DNA from: Microbacterium fluvii
GTDB taxonomy: Bacteria; Actinomycetota; Actinomycetes; Actinomycetales; Microbacteriaceae
NCBI RefSeq assembly: GCF_025515205.1
Contig: NZ_JAOPFX010000003.1
Location: forward strand, 248,001 to 312,000
Reading direction: 5' to 3'
Length of the DNA stretch: 64,000 nt
Shown here piece after piece: positions 34,927 through 43,149 of the stretch. The stretch's first letter is position 1; every line of letters begins with the position of its first letter. The translations under genes and the position numbers were made by a program. The notes under the pieces are model-generated. The model worked only from the letters and a program-made list of their open reading frames with translations, ran no database searches and had not been told where the DNA came from.

Positions 34927-35427
34927 ATGCGACCGCTCACCGAAGGGGACCTGCGGGCCGCGTTCGTCAACGCCTCCGCCGAGGAGCTGCGTCTGCTCGA
35001 GCCGCCCCTCGATCTTCCGCTCGTCGACTGGGACCACCTCGATTTCTTCGCCTGGCGCGATCCGCGCACGCGCAGTCGCGGCTACATGGTGGCCGAGATC
35101 GACGGCGAGGCGACGGGCATCGTGCTGCGCCGCGCCGACGGCAACTCGCGCTCGCGCTCGGCGATGTGCGACTTCTGCCACACGATGCAGCCGGGCGACC
35201 AGGTGTCGCTGTTCTCGGCGCGCAAGGCGGGGGATGCCGGAGCCAACGGTGACAGCGTCGGCACGTACATCTGCAGCGATCTGTCGTGCCACGAGAATGT
35301 GCGGATCGCGGCTCCGCTGGCGCCCAGCGAGGTGCGCGCGAGCGTCGACCGGCGCATCGACGGCACCCGCCATCGCGCGGAGTCGTTCGTGCAGCGGGTC
35401 GCCGAGACCGCGGGGAGCAGGCGGTGA
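34927..35427 (+). CDS. FBP-domain (elongation factor G-binding type) zinc-finger protein
   Basis: This 166-residue protein has the treble-clef zinc finger typical of the FBP C-terminal family: MCDFCHTMQPGDQVSLFSA, then YICSDLSCHENVR. Two CxxC-type pairs bind zinc. Related proteins bind elongation factor G and rescue or protect it from fusidic acid, but some actinobacterial members are uncharacterised; the role here is inferred from the finger. A TAGACT box (34915-34920) ends six bases before the ATG, predicting leaderless translation. Its stop overlaps the next GTG start, so it leads a two-gene operon. Confidence 0.85.
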   Translation: MRPLTEGDLRAAFVNASAEELRLLEPPLDLPLVDWDHLDFFAWRDPRTRSRGYMVAEIDGEATGIVLRRADGNSRSRSAMCDFCHTMQPGDQVSLFSARKAGDAGANGDSVGTYICSDLSCHENVRIAAPLAPSEVRASVDRRIDGTRHRAESFVQRVAETAGSRR

Positions 35428-36335
35428 CCGCCCGCGTCGTCGTCGTCGGCGACGCGCTCATCGATGAGCTGCGCGACGACACCGGCGTGCGCGAGTTCGT
35501 CGGCGGCGCGGCCTTGAACGTCGCGGTGGGTCTCGCCCGCCTCGGCGTGCCGACGGCGCTGATCGCCATGGTCGGCGACGACGAGCCCGGCGAGCGCATC
35601 CGCAGCTACCTCGCCGACTTCGATGTCGAACTGCTCGCGAGTCCCTCGCCGCGGGGCAGCTCCCGCGCCGTGAGTGTGCGCAGCGGCGGCGGCGAGCCGC
35701 AGTACGAGTTCAACGCCGCCGCGCAGGGGCGCAGCATCCGCTTCGGCGAACGCGAGCGCGACGCGATCGCCGCGGCCGACATCGTCGCGGTCAGCTGCTT
35801 TCCGTTCGACAACGTCGCGCAGGCCCTCGAGTTGACCCGTGTGTGCGCGGGGACTCAGCTCGCGATCGACCCGAATCCTCGGGAGGGGATGCTGCACGAC
35901 CGGGCCGAGTTCGTGCGGGGCTTCGAGGCGCTCGCCGCCGGCGCGGCCCTGGTGAAGGTCGGCGACGACGACGCGACGCTGCTCTACGGCGAGCCGCTGG
36001 ACGCCATGCGGGCCGACCTCATCGATCGCGGGGTCGGCGTGGTGCTGGCCACCGAGGGCGCGCAGGGAGCGACGGTCGAGACCGACGGCATCGTGGTCAC
36101 CCGGCCGGTGTCGGCGCTGCCGGGCCGGATCATCGACACCATGGGCGCGGGGGATGCGGCCTTCGCCGCCGTCGTCACGACGATGCTCGGCACGCCTCCG
36201 CACGACGCCGACGGGTGGACGAGTGCGCTGCAGCGGGCCATGGACATCGCCGCAGCAACGTGCCGCTTCGAGGGAGCGCTGCTGCGGCTGCCGTCAGCCC
36301 TCGAAGGGCAGGATCTCGACCGCATCGGCACGTGA
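35424..36335 (+). CDS. PfkB family carbohydrate kinase
   Basis: This is a 303-residue ribokinase-fold sugar kinase. The N-terminal PfkB signature is FVGGAALNVAVGLARLG and the C-terminal one is IIDTMGAGDAAFAAVV, whose DTMGAGD holds the catalytic aspartate and anion hole. It probably phosphorylates fructose or a related sugar. The GTG at 35424 overlaps the FBP-gene stop (GTGA). No sugar transporter is adjacent, so the substrate is open. Confidence 0.92.
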   Translation: MTARVVVVGDALIDELRDDTGVREFVGGAALNVAVGLARLGVPTALIAMVGDDEPGERIRSYLADFDVELLASPSPRGSSRAVSVRSGGGEPQYEFNAAAQGRSIRFGERERDAIAAADIVAVSCFPFDNVAQALELTRVCAGTQLAIDPNPREGMLHDRAEFVRGFEALAAGAALVKVGDDDATLLYGEPLDAMRADLIDRGVGVVLATEGAQGATVETDGIVVTRPVSALPGRIIDTMGAGDAAFAAVVTTMLGTPPHDADGWTSALQRAMDIAAATCRFEGALLRLPSALEGQDLDRIGT

Positions 36336-36339
36336 GCGA

Positions 36340-36360
36340 CGCCGATTTCTGACGTCGGCG
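36340..36360 (+). terminator. Hairpin after the PfkB gene
   Basis: CGCCGA (36340-36345) pairs with TCGGCG (36355-36360) just after the kinase stop. No T-run follows, so it may be a weak or factor-assisted terminator. Confidence 0.45.
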
Positions 36361-36369
36361 ATCGCAGAG

Positions 36370-36375
36370 TAGGAT
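36370..36375 (+). promoter_or_regulatory. -10 box of tRNA-Tyr
   Basis: TAGGAT lies 50 bases before the tRNA and is the best -10 hexamer in this gap. No strong -35 was identified. Confidence 0.45.
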
Positions 36376-36424
36376 TGTGGATCGCGCCTCCGATCGACTG
36401 CAAAAGCCGGGCGGGTGCGCACCT

Positions 36425-36506
36425 GGCGAGTTACCCAAGCGGCCAAAGGGATCTGACTGTAAATCAGCCGTCTTAGACTTCGGGGGTTCGAATCCCTCAC
36501 TCGCCA
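36425..36506 (+). tRNA. tRNA-Tyr (GTA anticodon)
   Basis: An 82-base class II tRNA with a GGCGAGT/ACTCGCC acceptor stem, discriminator A, anticodon loop around GTA (stem TCTGA-type with loop CTGTAAA), a variable arm, and the T-loop GGTTCGAATCC. CCA is not fully encoded. Confidence 0.95.
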
Positions 36507-36512
36507 CCCTGT

Positions 36513-36538
36513 GAACGCCCCTCCTCGGAGGGGTGTTC
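36513..36538 (+). terminator. Hairpin terminator after tRNA-Tyr
   Basis: GAACGCCCCTCC (36513-36524) and GGAGGGGTGTTC (36527-36538) pair almost perfectly, with a 2-base gap, seven bases after the tRNA. Confidence 0.75.
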
Positions 36539-36679
36539 TCGTCTGCGGGAGCGGACGACCGTCGCCTCTTCCTCCCCAGGCTCGGCCGCGCCGCATCCGT
36601 CCCCGATAGAGGAGCGACGGCGGCGCGCACCGGCCGGGTCATGCCAGGATGAGGGCACGTACCGCCGAGAGGATCCCGC

Positions 36680-37534
36680 ATGACCGCGCCCGATCAGTAC
36701 CCGCAGCCCCCGCACACCGGCGAACGCAGCGCCCTGGTGCGCGCCGCGATCTGGGTGGCCATCGGCGCACTCATCGCCGCCGCGATCGTGTGCGTCATCT
36801 GGGTGCTCGTCGGCACGCAGAACGGCATCGTCGGCCGCGCGTTCCTCACGATCCTGCTGCTGGCGGCGTTCGGTGGCATCGCGATCCTCGAGGCGCACCT
36901 GGCTGCACGCCGCCCCGCGTGGTTCGCTCTGGCCAGCATGGCCTCGTGGGTCGTCGCGCTCCTGGCAGGCGCGATCCTCATCTGGATGCCGGAGCGCTAC
37001 CTCTTCGGCGGCATCGGCCGGTTCATGCAGTTCCTGCTGATCGTGCTGATCCTGCAGCTGGCGCTCCTGCATGTGCGGCTCTACTCCAAGGCGCTCGCGC
37101 GTTACCGCACGGGGTTCACGCTCACGGTCGCCGTCATCACGATCGCGCTGGTGGTGGGCCTGGCGGCGCTGCTGATCGTTCCGCTGATGTGGTCGGAGTA
37201 TGTGATCTTCCTCGACATCTACTGGCGCATCGTGGTGGCGGTCGCGATCCTCGCGGCCCTCGGCACCGCGCTCATCCCGCTCGTCAACGCACTGTTCGCC
37301 CCGCGCCGGCCCCGGCTCGCGCCACCCGCCGCTGCGGCCTACACGCCGCAGGCGTTCGCCGCCTGGCCCACGTATGTCGACGGCATCACGCCGCTTCCGG
37401 CACTGGTCGACGGGTCGCCCGACTGGAACGCCTATTACACCGGCTACCCCACCGGCTCTCAGCCGCCCGCGCCCGCCCAGGCCGCCGGCTACGAGGGATA
37501 CCCGCCGCCGCCCCCGCTGCCGCCGCGCTCCTGA
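36680..37534 (+). CDS. Hypothetical membrane protein (284 residues, six predicted helices)
   Basis: The ATG at 36680 follows GAGAGGA at 36667-36673. After a short polar N-terminus, about six hydrophobic helices are visible between residues 20 and 210 (for example WVAIGALIAAAIVCVIWVLV, FLTILLLAAFGGIAILEA, FTLTVAVITIALVVGLAALL). The last 70 residues are Pro, Ala and Tyr-rich and cytoplasmic, ending in YPPPPPLPPRS. No known domain is recognised. It stands alone between tRNA-Tyr and the convergent FAD oxidoreductase. Confidence 0.78.
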   Translation: MTAPDQYPQPPHTGERSALVRAAIWVAIGALIAAAIVCVIWVLVGTQNGIVGRAFLTILLLAAFGGIAILEAHLAARRPAWFALASMASWVVALLAGAILIWMPERYLFGGIGRFMQFLLIVLILQLALLHVRLYSKALARYRTGFTLTVAVITIALVVGLAALLIVPLMWSEYVIFLDIYWRIVVAVAILAALGTALIPLVNALFAPRRPRLAPPAAAAYTPQAFAAWPTYVDGITPLPALVDGSPDWNAYYTGYPTGSQPPAPAQAAGYEGYPPPPPLPPRS

Positions 37535-37564
37535 CCGCGTCGGCGCGCACGGCGACGTCGCGCG

Positions 37565-39139
37565 TCACGCCAGCAGCATCTCCCGCACGGCCATGGCCGC
37601 GTTGTGCCCGCCGAGCCCGCTGACGGCGCCGCCGCGGCGTGCGCCCGAGCCGCACAGCAGCACCCGCTCGTGGTCGGTCGCGACTCCCCAGCGCTGCGCC
37701 GGCGTCGACAGGTCGGCATCGTCGTCTGCCCACGGCCACGACAGATCGCCATGGAAGATGTCGCCGCCGATCATGCCCAGCGACCCCTCCAGATCGGCCG
37801 TCGTGCGCGCCTCGATGCACGGGTCGCCCGCGTCGTCGAGCCAGAGGCAATCCTCGAGCGACTCGCCCAGCACGCTGTCGAGCGAGCGCGTCGCAGCCTG
37901 CAGCAGCGCCGCGCGCGCGGCATCCGTGTCGGCGCCGGCGACGAGCCGGTGCGGTACCTGCAGCCCGAACAGCGTCAGCGTCTGCGCACCCGCCGCCTGC
38001 AGCTCTGGCCCGAGAATCGACGGGTCGGTCAGCGAATGGCAGTAGATCTCGGCGGGAAGCGGCGACGGGATGCTGCCGCTGATCGCGGCCGCGTGCGCGG
38101 CGTCGAGCTGGGTGAGGGTCTCGTTGACATGGAAGGTGCCGGCGAACGCGGCCTCGGGGGCGACGCTCGTGTCCCGGAGCCGGGGGAGCCGCCGCAGCAG
38201 CATGTTGACCTTGACTTGAGCGCCCTCAGGTGTGCGCACGTCGTCTTCACCGAGCAGCCGACGCAGCGCCGACGGCCCGACCCCGCTGAGCACGACCCGC
38301 CCGCGGAGCACTTCGGGGCGCTCGCCGCCGACCTCGACTTCACCGTCGGGGTGCACCGAGGTCACCGGCGCGTCGACACGAAGCTCCGCTCCGGCCTCGC
38401 GGGCGGCGCGCTCGAGCTCCGCGGTGACCCGGCCCATGCCGCCCACGGGCACGTCCCAGTCGCCGGTGCCACCGCCGATCACGTGATAAAGAAAGCAGCG
38501 GTTCTGCCGCAGGCTCTCGTCGTCGGCCGTCGAGAACGTGCCGATGAGGCCGTCGGTCAGGGCGATGCCGCGGGCGAGATCGGTCGACAGCGACGAGCGC
38601 AGCAGCCGCCCGAGCGGCCGCTCGACCACATCGCGCCAGAGCGCGTCGTCGCCCAGCGCCGTGCGCAGCTCGTGCCCCGGCCGCAGCGGGTCTGTCATCG
38701 TCGGAAAGATGGTGCGCGCGAGCGGTCCGAGCCGTGCCGAGAACGCGGCGAACCGCTCGGCTTCGGCTGCATCTCCTGTGGCCCGCGCGAACGACGCCGC
38801 CGTGGCGGCGGCATCCGCGTTGTCGACGAGGATGCCGCGCGAGGGGTCGCCGGGGTCGGGGGTGTACGAGGAGTAGCGGCGTCGGCGCAGATCGAAGCGC
38901 AGCCCGAGGTCGTCGATGATCTGCTGCGGCATCAGGCTCACCAGGTAGGAGTAGCGCGAGAGCCTCGCCTCGACGCCGTCCCACGGGCGCTGCGACACCG
39001 CCGCCCCGCCGAGGTGCGCGAGCCGCTCGAGAACGACGGTGCGAAGTCCCGCGCGCGCGAGGTACGCGGCGGCGACGAGGGCATTATGGCCGCCGCCGAC
39101 GATGACGACGTCGTGGGTGACAGGGGAGGCGTCGGGCAT
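37565..39139 (-). CDS. FAD-dependent oxidoreductase (phytoene-desaturase/PYROXD2-like)
   Basis: This 524-residue flavoprotein has the Rossmann motif VVIVGGGHNALVAAAYLARAG and ERLAHLGGA at the N-terminus, and a C-terminal GLGGHNAAMAVREML that closes the FAD site. The arrangement resembles phytoene-desaturase-like and PYROXD2 proteins, whose substrates are mostly unknown. A TACGGT hexamer (39146-39151) ends six bases before the ATG, predicting a leaderless mRNA. It is divergent from the inositol-phosphatase-like gene with about 35 bases between starts. No carotenoid genes are near, so a carotenoid role is not supported. Confidence 0.88.
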   Translation of the reverse strand: MPDASPVTHDVVIVGGGHNALVAAAYLARAGLRTVVLERLAHLGGAAVSQRPWDGVEARLSRYSYLVSLMPQQIIDDLGLRFDLRRRRYSSYTPDPGDPSRGILVDNADAAATAASFARATGDAAEAERFAAFSARLGPLARTIFPTMTDPLRPGHELRTALGDDALWRDVVERPLGRLLRSSLSTDLARGIALTDGLIGTFSTADDESLRQNRCFLYHVIGGGTGDWDVPVGGMGRVTAELERAAREAGAELRVDAPVTSVHPDGEVEVGGERPEVLRGRVVLSGVGPSALRRLLGEDDVRTPEGAQVKVNMLLRRLPRLRDTSVAPEAAFAGTFHVNETLTQLDAAHAAAISGSIPSPLPAEIYCHSLTDPSILGPELQAAGAQTLTLFGLQVPHRLVAGADTDAARAALLQAATRSLDSVLGESLEDCLWLDDAGDPCIEARTTADLEGSLGMIGGDIFHGDLSWPWADDDADLSTPAQRWGVATDHERVLLCGSGARRGGAVSGLGGHNAAMAVREMLLA

Positions 39140-39174
39140 GACGCCACCGTAGCGCGAGGGTTAGCGTGGAACGC

Positions 39175-39975
39175 GTGACCGACGTGCGCGCCCTTCAGCA
39201 GCTGGCCATCGACATCGCGCGCGAGGCCGGTGAGCTCGCCAGGCTGCGGCGCAGCGAGGGCGTGCGCATCGCGGCGACGAAGTCGGCCGTCGCCGACATC
39301 GTCACCGAGGCCGACCGCGAGGTGGAGCGGCTCATCCGCAATCGGCTCGCCGAGGCGCGGCCGGGCGACGGCTTCCTCGGCGAGGAGTCGGGAGCCGAGC
39401 GCGGCATCGGCGATCTCACGTGGGTCGTCGACCCGATCGACGGCACCGTCAACTACGCCTACGGCATTCCGTCGTACGCCGTGAGCATCGCGGCGGTCGC
39501 CGGCGAGCCCGACCCGGCGACCTGGCTCGCGCTCGTGGGGGTCGTCTTCAACCCGGTCACCGGCGAGCTGTTCCACGCGGCGCGCGGCGAGGGGGCATGG
39601 CTCGGCGAGGAGCGGCTCGCGGTGAACGCAGAACCGTCGGCGGCCGGGGCGCTCCTGGCCACCGGCTTCGGCTATGACCCCGCCACGCACGTCGGCGACC
39701 TCGCCCGCGTGGCGCGGGTGATGCCCCTCGCGCGCGACCTGCGGCGGGCGGGAGCGGCCTCGCTCGACTTCGCGTTCGTCGCCGCCGGGCGGCTCGACGG
39801 CTACTTCGAGCGCGGACTGCACCCTTGGGACCACGCGGCCGGGGCGCTGCTGGTGACCGAGGCCGGCGGCATGGTCGGCGGAGCAGGCATCGGCGACACC
39901 CCGAATCGCGACCTCACCGTCGCGTCGGGTCCCGGATTGTTCGCGGCCCTGTCGGCGGCGGCCAAGGGGCACTGA
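39175..39975 (+). CDS. Inositol monophosphatase family protein
   Basis: This 266-residue magnesium-dependent phosphatase has the family motifs GEESG (metal glutamate), WVVDPIDGTVNYAYGIP (metal aspartates) and the C-terminal HPWDHAAGALLVTEAGG. Substrates may be inositol phosphate, histidinol phosphate or similar; the family cannot be split from motifs alone. The GTG at 39175 is chosen over the GTG at 39166 because TAGCGT (39162-39167) overlaps the latter and ends seven bases before the former, fitting the leaderless pattern. Confidence 0.9.
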   Translation: MTDVRALQQLAIDIAREAGELARLRRSEGVRIAATKSAVADIVTEADREVERLIRNRLAEARPGDGFLGEESGAERGIGDLTWVVDPIDGTVNYAYGIPSYAVSIAAVAGEPDPATWLALVGVVFNPVTGELFHAARGEGAWLGEERLAVNAEPSAAGALLATGFGYDPATHVGDLARVARVMPLARDLRRAGAASLDFAFVAAGRLDGYFERGLHPWDHAAGALLVTEAGGMVGGAGIGDTPNRDLTVASGPGLFAALSAAAKGH

Positions 39976-40040
39976 AGCCCGTCCGTCGATCGACGGCGAG
40001 TCGATGGCTCGCGCGCATGGCATTCCCAGGCTCGGGGGAG

Positions 40041-40141
40041 TAGTGTTTACCCATTCGTTACCAACGCCGCCCGAACGGCGTGGGTTCGACACCCGAGATC
40101 CGAACGCTGCCCCCCGGCGCCCGAGCTGAGAGCATCCCCGC
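40041..40141 (+). promoter_or_regulatory. Structured leader upstream of the M23 peptidase gene
   Basis: TAGTGT near 40041-40046 is a plausible -10 box. The about 90-base leader after it holds two small hairpins (ACGCCG / CGGCGT around the loop CCCGAA, and GGGT / ACCC around TCGAC). Cell-wall peptidase genes of actinobacteria often have c-di-AMP riboswitches, but the ydaO-type consensus is not evident here, so no class is assigned. Confidence 0.4.
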
Positions 40142-41461
40142 TTGTCGTTTCACCCCCCTGTGCCCGATTCCGCGCCCACGCGCCGATCGAGCCGCACCTC
40201 CGCGACGCCTGTGCAGGCGCCGTCGGTGCCGTCGGTGACGACCAGGGCAGAGCTCCGCCGGCGCGCTGCCGCCGCGGTGCCGCAGGTCGACGCGCACGTC
40301 GTGACCGACGACGTGACGACGGATGTCGTCGCTCCGGCGCCTGTCGCCGCCGTGCTGTCGCGTCGCGCTCGTCGGGTCGCCACCGCACCACAGGAGATCG
40401 TCGCGGAGCAGGTCGCGCCAGAGCAGGCCGCGGAGCCCGAGACGTTCACTCAGGCGGTCGCCGCCGGTGACCCCGGTCAGGATTACGCCGACCTCGTCTT
40501 CGACGAGCCGTTCCTGCAGGAGCCCGTCGACGTTCCGGAGCCCGAGCGAGAGGCCGAGCCCGAGCCGCAGCACGCGTTCCGTGCGGAGTTCGACGAGTTC
40601 GAGGCCGCGGCCCGGCTCTTCTCCTTCACCGCCGACATCCCGACGCAGAATGCGCCGGCCGACGCCGAGCCCGTCGCTGCGGCCGATGTCGTCGTGCCGG
40701 GGGTGTCGCTCCGACGTGGAGTGTCGCTTCGACGGCTGGCCACGGCATCCTTCTCGATCGGGGTCGTCGGGGTCGTCGGCCTACTGGCCGTCGGAATGAC
40801 CACCCCTGCCGTCGCCGTCGCCGCCGCGAGCGGAACGGCGACCGCGTCGATGTCGGTCGTCGCACCGGCCGGCGACGTCGCCGCAGACGACAGCGAGATC
40901 CAGGCCTACGTCGCTCCGGCCAGCGTCGAGAATGTCGAGCTCTCGCGCAACGAGAACTACTCGATGGTCAGCACGGCGCAGATCGCGCAAGACGACAACA
41001 TCCTCTACCCGTCGGACTTCTACACGAACGATCCGACCTCGAACATCCAGTGGCCGTTCGCGGTCGGCGTCTCGATCTCCTACGGCTTCGGCTGGCGATC
41101 GGGCGCGATGCACGAGGGCGCCGACTTCGTTCCGGGCAACGGCGCCAACGTGCAGGCGATCGCCGACGGCACGGTGCGCATCGCGACCGAGAGCGGCGGG
41201 GCCTACGGTGTCACGGTCGTCATCGACCACATCATCGACGGCAAGCTGGTCTCGACGCGGTACGGACACATGCAGTACGGCTCGCTCAAGGTCTCGGTCG
41301 GCGACAAGGTCACCGTCGGCACCGTGATCGGCAACACCGGCAACACCGGTCGCTCGTACGGCGCCCACACCCACGTCGAGGTTCTGCTGAACGGCACGAC
41401 CCCCACTGACCCGATCGTGTGGCTGCGTGAGTACACCGACGGCACCCACACGGTGGGGTGA
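40142..41461 (+). CDS. M23 family metallopeptidase (LytM-like), membrane-anchored
   Basis: This 439-residue protein has a long Ala, Pro and Glu-rich cytoplasmic N-terminus (residues 1-195), one membrane helix (about 200-225, SIGVVGVVGLLAVGMTTPAVAVAAA), and an extracellular peptidase domain (about 300-430). Zinc ligands are in HEGADF (near 323) and HTHVE (near 410), with the catalytic GHM histidine between them. It probably cuts peptidoglycan cross-bridges. The TTG at 40142 is used; the in-frame GTG at 40160 is an alternative, and neither has a good ribosome-binding site. The unusually long N-terminal part is low complexity. Confidence 0.88.
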   Translation: MSFHPPVPDSAPTRRSSRTSATPVQAPSVPSVTTRAELRRRAAAAVPQVDAHVVTDDVTTDVVAPAPVAAVLSRRARRVATAPQEIVAEQVAPEQAAEPETFTQAVAAGDPGQDYADLVFDEPFLQEPVDVPEPEREAEPEPQHAFRAEFDEFEAAARLFSFTADIPTQNAPADAEPVAAADVVVPGVSLRRGVSLRRLATASFSIGVVGVVGLLAVGMTTPAVAVAAASGTATASMSVVAPAGDVAADDSEIQAYVAPASVENVELSRNENYSMVSTAQIAQDDNILYPSDFYTNDPTSNIQWPFAVGVSISYGFGWRSGAMHEGADFVPGNGANVQAIADGTVRIATESGGAYGVTVVIDHIIDGKLVSTRYGHMQYGSLKVSVGDKVTVGTVIGNTGNTGRSYGAHTHVEVLLNGTTPTDPIVWLREYTDGTHTVG

Positions 41462-41492
41462 CCTGAGGTTCAGAGGTGCCCGTTCGCTCTGG

Positions 41493-41498
41493 TATTCT
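41493..41498 (+). promoter_or_regulatory. -10 box of the tRNA-Thr/tRNA-Met pair
   Basis: TATTCT lies 29 bases before tRNA-Thr, with TTCAGA (41469-41474) 18 bases further upstream as a possible -35 box. Confidence 0.5.
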
Positions 41499-41526
41499 CT
41501 TCTAGTTGCCTGCTTGCGGGCAGCAC

Positions 41527-41598
41527 GCCCCGATAGCTCAGTGGCAGAGCACTTCCATGGTAAGGAAGGGGTCGTCAGTTCAATCCTGACTCGGGGCT
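41527..41598 (+). tRNA. tRNA-Thr (GGT anticodon)
   Basis: A 72-base tRNA with a GCCCCGA/TCGGGGC acceptor stem, anticodon stem CTTCC/GGAAG with loop ATGGTAA, and T-loop GTTCAATC. GGT reads ACC/ACT threonine codons. Confidence 0.95.
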
Positions 41599-41633
41599 CG
41601 CAGCATCCACATCTCGCCGTGCGGATGCGGCGC

Positions 41634-41707
41634 GGCGGGGTAGCTCAGTTGGTGAGAGCGCACGACTCATAATCGTGAGGTCGCGGGTTCAAGCCCCGCT
41701 CCCGCTA
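41634..41707 (+). tRNA. tRNA-Met (CAT anticodon, elongator)
   Basis: A 74-base tRNA with anticodon stem CACGA/TCGTG, loop CTCATAA and T-loop GTTCAAGC. The acceptor stem GGCGGGG/TCCCGCT includes G-U pairs at both ends. The G1-U72 pair and the D-stem suggest an elongator rather than an initiator; a CAT anticodon could also be a modified isoleucine tRNA. Confidence 0.9.
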
Positions 41708-41714
41708 CCGAAAC

Positions 41715-41742
41715 GGGCCCCTTTCCGGGGCCCTTTCTCGTT
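41715..41742 (+). terminator. Intrinsic terminator after tRNA-Met
   Basis: GGGCCCC (41715-41721) and GGGGCCC (41727-41733) form a stem with a five-base loop and are followed by TTTCTCGTT. Confidence 0.85.
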
Positions 41743-41890
41743 GCCGGATCGCGCTGCGTCGCCGCTGCGCGCGAGACCTGCCCTCTGGAGCGAAACCTCG
41801 TCGCAGTGGATCGGTTTCGGGCGGTATAGCGGGTCTCGGCAACCGAAGCGTGCCACGATGGGCGGGGAACCCGACCCGGAAGGGCAGCGG

Positions 41891-42310
41891 ATGGTCGCGA
41901 GTGTCGAATGGCCCGTGCGCACGCGCCCGTGGGAGATCACCGTCGTCGCCGTGCTCGGCTACGCGCAGGCCGCGCTGCAGACGATCGTCGGGCTCGTCCT
42001 GCTCACCCGCCTCACCGATGCAGCCTTCGTGCAGCGCTACGACGCCGACAGCGCCGCGGCCGCCGTCGGGGTGTATCTCATCGTCGCCGGCCTCGTCGCT
42101 GCGACGGTGGCGACCGGCGTGCTTTTCGGCACCTCGCTGATGCGCTGGTTCATGGCGTTCGGGCTGGCACTGGGGGCCGCCTCGTCCGTTCTCACGATGC
42201 TGCGCGGCGGGATGTTCGTCGCCGTCGGGATCGTGCACCTGTGCCTCGTCGTGATCGCCCTTGTGCTGCTGTTCTCGCGGCAGGCGACCCTCTGGATCCA
42301 CCGCCCCTGA
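41891..42310 (+). CDS. Small hypothetical membrane protein (139 residues)
   Basis: The ATG at 41891 is preferred because GGAAGG lies about seven bases upstream; the in-frame ATG at 41858 lacks a signal. Four hydrophobic helices span most of the protein (VVAVLGYAQAALQTIVGLVLL, AAAVGVYLIVAGLVAATVATGVLFG, WFMAFGLALGAASSVLTML, GIVHLCLVVIALVLLF). No family is recognised. It is followed 26 bases later by the DUF2510 gene on the same strand. Confidence 0.72.
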   Translation: MVASVEWPVRTRPWEITVVAVLGYAQAALQTIVGLVLLTRLTDAAFVQRYDADSAAAAVGVYLIVAGLVAATVATGVLFGTSLMRWFMAFGLALGAASSVLTMLRGGMFVAVGIVHLCLVVIALVLLFSRQATLWIHRP

Positions 42311-42336
42311 CAGCGCACCGGGGTAGGGTGGGCGGC

Positions 42337-43149
42337 ATGAGCACGACGCCTCCCGGTTGGTACGACGACGGGCACGGTGCCCTCCGCTGGTGGGACGGCC
42401 AGCAGTGGACGGAGCACGTGGCAGAGCCGGATCCCGAGCCCGCCGCAGATGCCGAGGCTCCGGCCGCCGAGCCCGCGCCGCAGCCGCTCGAGCAGCAGCT
42501 CGGCTTCGCGCCCGTCGAGCCGCAGGCCGGGCCGTCGGCACCGGTGACCGACGTCTCCGCCGAGCCCGCGGCGACCGTTCCGCCGTTGGCGCCGCCCGAC
42601 GGGTACCCCGGCGGCGGGGGGATCTTCACTGCCGCCACCGAGCCGCGCAGGTCGAGGCTGTGGGTCGTCTGGGTCGTGCTGGGCGCCGTGCTGCTGTTCT
42701 TCGTGATCGCCGCCGCTGTGCTCATCCCGCTCGCGCTCCGGTTCTTCTCGGGGGCGGCCGCCGCGGCGCCGGAGAGCGTTGACGAACAGGCCGCCGTCGC
42801 CGCCGTGGAGCTCTACGACCAGGCGTGGAAGGAGGCCGACTGCGACAAGTTCCAGCAGGCCACCACGGCCCGGTTCCGGGCCGATCAGCTGCTCGAGGAC
42901 TGCGCGGTGTTCGAGGAGCAGGCGGGGTACTTCAGCGAGTCGATCGCCTCGTACGAGGTGACCATCACCTCGATCGACGCCGCCGACGACGAGATCGTCC
43001 TCGAGACGACGGAGGACTATTCGGCCTACCTCGACCAGAACGGCGACCCGATCGACGAGCCGCAGGACTACTCGAGCGGCTACCGCTACGTCACCGTGCC
43101 CTCGGCCGACGGATGGGCCATCGACGTGCTGACCTCGACCGACGAGTGA
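42337..43149 (+). CDS. DUF2510 domain membrane protein
   Basis: This 270-residue protein begins with a DUF2510 motif (GWYDDGHGALRWWDGQQWTEHV, residues 6-27), typical of actinobacterial membrane-associated proteins. An acidic proline-rich linker, one membrane helix (about 108-132) and an extracellular domain follow; the latter begins EQAAVAAVELYDQAWKEADCDKFQQ and resembles lumazine-binding or nuclear-transport-factor-2-like folds. Its function is unknown. TAGGGT (42324-42329) ends seven bases before the ATG, predicting a leaderless mRNA. The stop overlaps the GTG of the TSUP permease. Confidence 0.85.
   Translation: MSTTPPGWYDDGHGALRWWDGQQWTEHVAEPDPEPAADAEAPAAEPAPQPLEQQLGFAPVEPQAGPSAPVTDVSAEPAATVPPLAPPDGYPGGGGIFTAATEPRRSRLWVVWVVLGAVLLFFVIAAAVLIPLALRFFSGAAAAAPESVDEQAAVAAVELYDQAWKEADCDKFQQATTARFRADQLLEDCAVFEEQAGYFSESIASYEVTITSIDAADDEIVLETTEDYSAYLDQNGDPIDEPQDYSSGYRYVTVPSADGWAIDVLTSTDE

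Noticed and set aside
40041-40141. Assignment as a ydaO-type c-di-AMP riboswitch
   Set aside because: The gene type fits, but the conserved sequence blocks of that riboswitch could not be found.
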